The notes under the pieces were generated by a model. The model did no database searches and had not been told where the DNA came from. It saw nothing but the letters and a program-made list of their open reading frames with translations. From positions 1 through 5,949 of the forward strand of contig DATKMP010000164.1 of the NCBI GenBank assembly GCA_035541775.1: DNA of 5,949 bases, read 5' to 3'. Made by a program: the position numbers and the translations under genes. The stretch is from DATKMP01 sp035541775 (GTDB lineage: Bacteria > Bacteroidota > Ignavibacteria > UBA10030). Positions 5,927-5,949 of the stretch are shown here, piece by piece. Position 1 is the stretch's first letter, and the number at the start of each line of letters is the position of its first letter.

Positions 5927-5949
5927 CTTAGAGCAAAAGAATTCAATTA

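Overview
The window is an ordinary chromosomal stretch of a mid-GC bacterium, read entirely from the + strand. It holds eight genes in three tandem groups. No mobile element, CRISPR array, tRNA or rRNA is visible. The gene set (bacterial MutS2 with an SMR tail, CvpA, YqeY, crotonase, APRT), the His in the APRT PRPP loop and the mix of weak and good Shine-Dalgarno sites suggest the Bacteroidota/Chlorobi/Ignavibacteria neighbourhood. That placement is inferred from resemblance and is only moderately secure.

Region 1 (1-791): the last 85 residues of an enoyl-CoA hydratase/isomerase family protein, cut by the window edge, then adenine phosphoribosyltransferase (apt). The two overlap or nearly abut. 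Region 2 (792-2400): a 144-base gap with a weak hairpin, a T-tract/A-tract element and a good sigma70-like promoter. Three genes follow: a zinc-ribbon YIP1-type membrane protein, a small zincin metallopeptidase whose ATG directly follows the previous stop codon, and an unrecognised 98-residue protein. A perfect 10-bp hairpin without a U-tract closes the group. Region 3 (2401-5949): a second promoter of similar design, then yqeY, cvpA and mutS2, closely spaced and probably one operon. The last 23 bases after mutS2 show nothing recognisable. No gene-free stretch exceeds 300 bases.

Functionally, region 1 combines acyl-CoA metabolism and purine salvage, probably by simple co-transcription. Region 3 joins three housekeeping proteins: a GatB/YqeY-domain protein, a CvpA membrane protein and MutS2. 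MutS2 is known as an anti-recombination and ribosome-collision factor. The region 2 trio is the least understood part. I see no clear evidence of an undescribed defence or mobile system. The points most worth a second look are the coupled YIP1/zincin/98-aa cassette, a 10-codon mini-ORF whose stop overlaps the mutS2 GTG start, and the isolated palindrome at 2371-2399.
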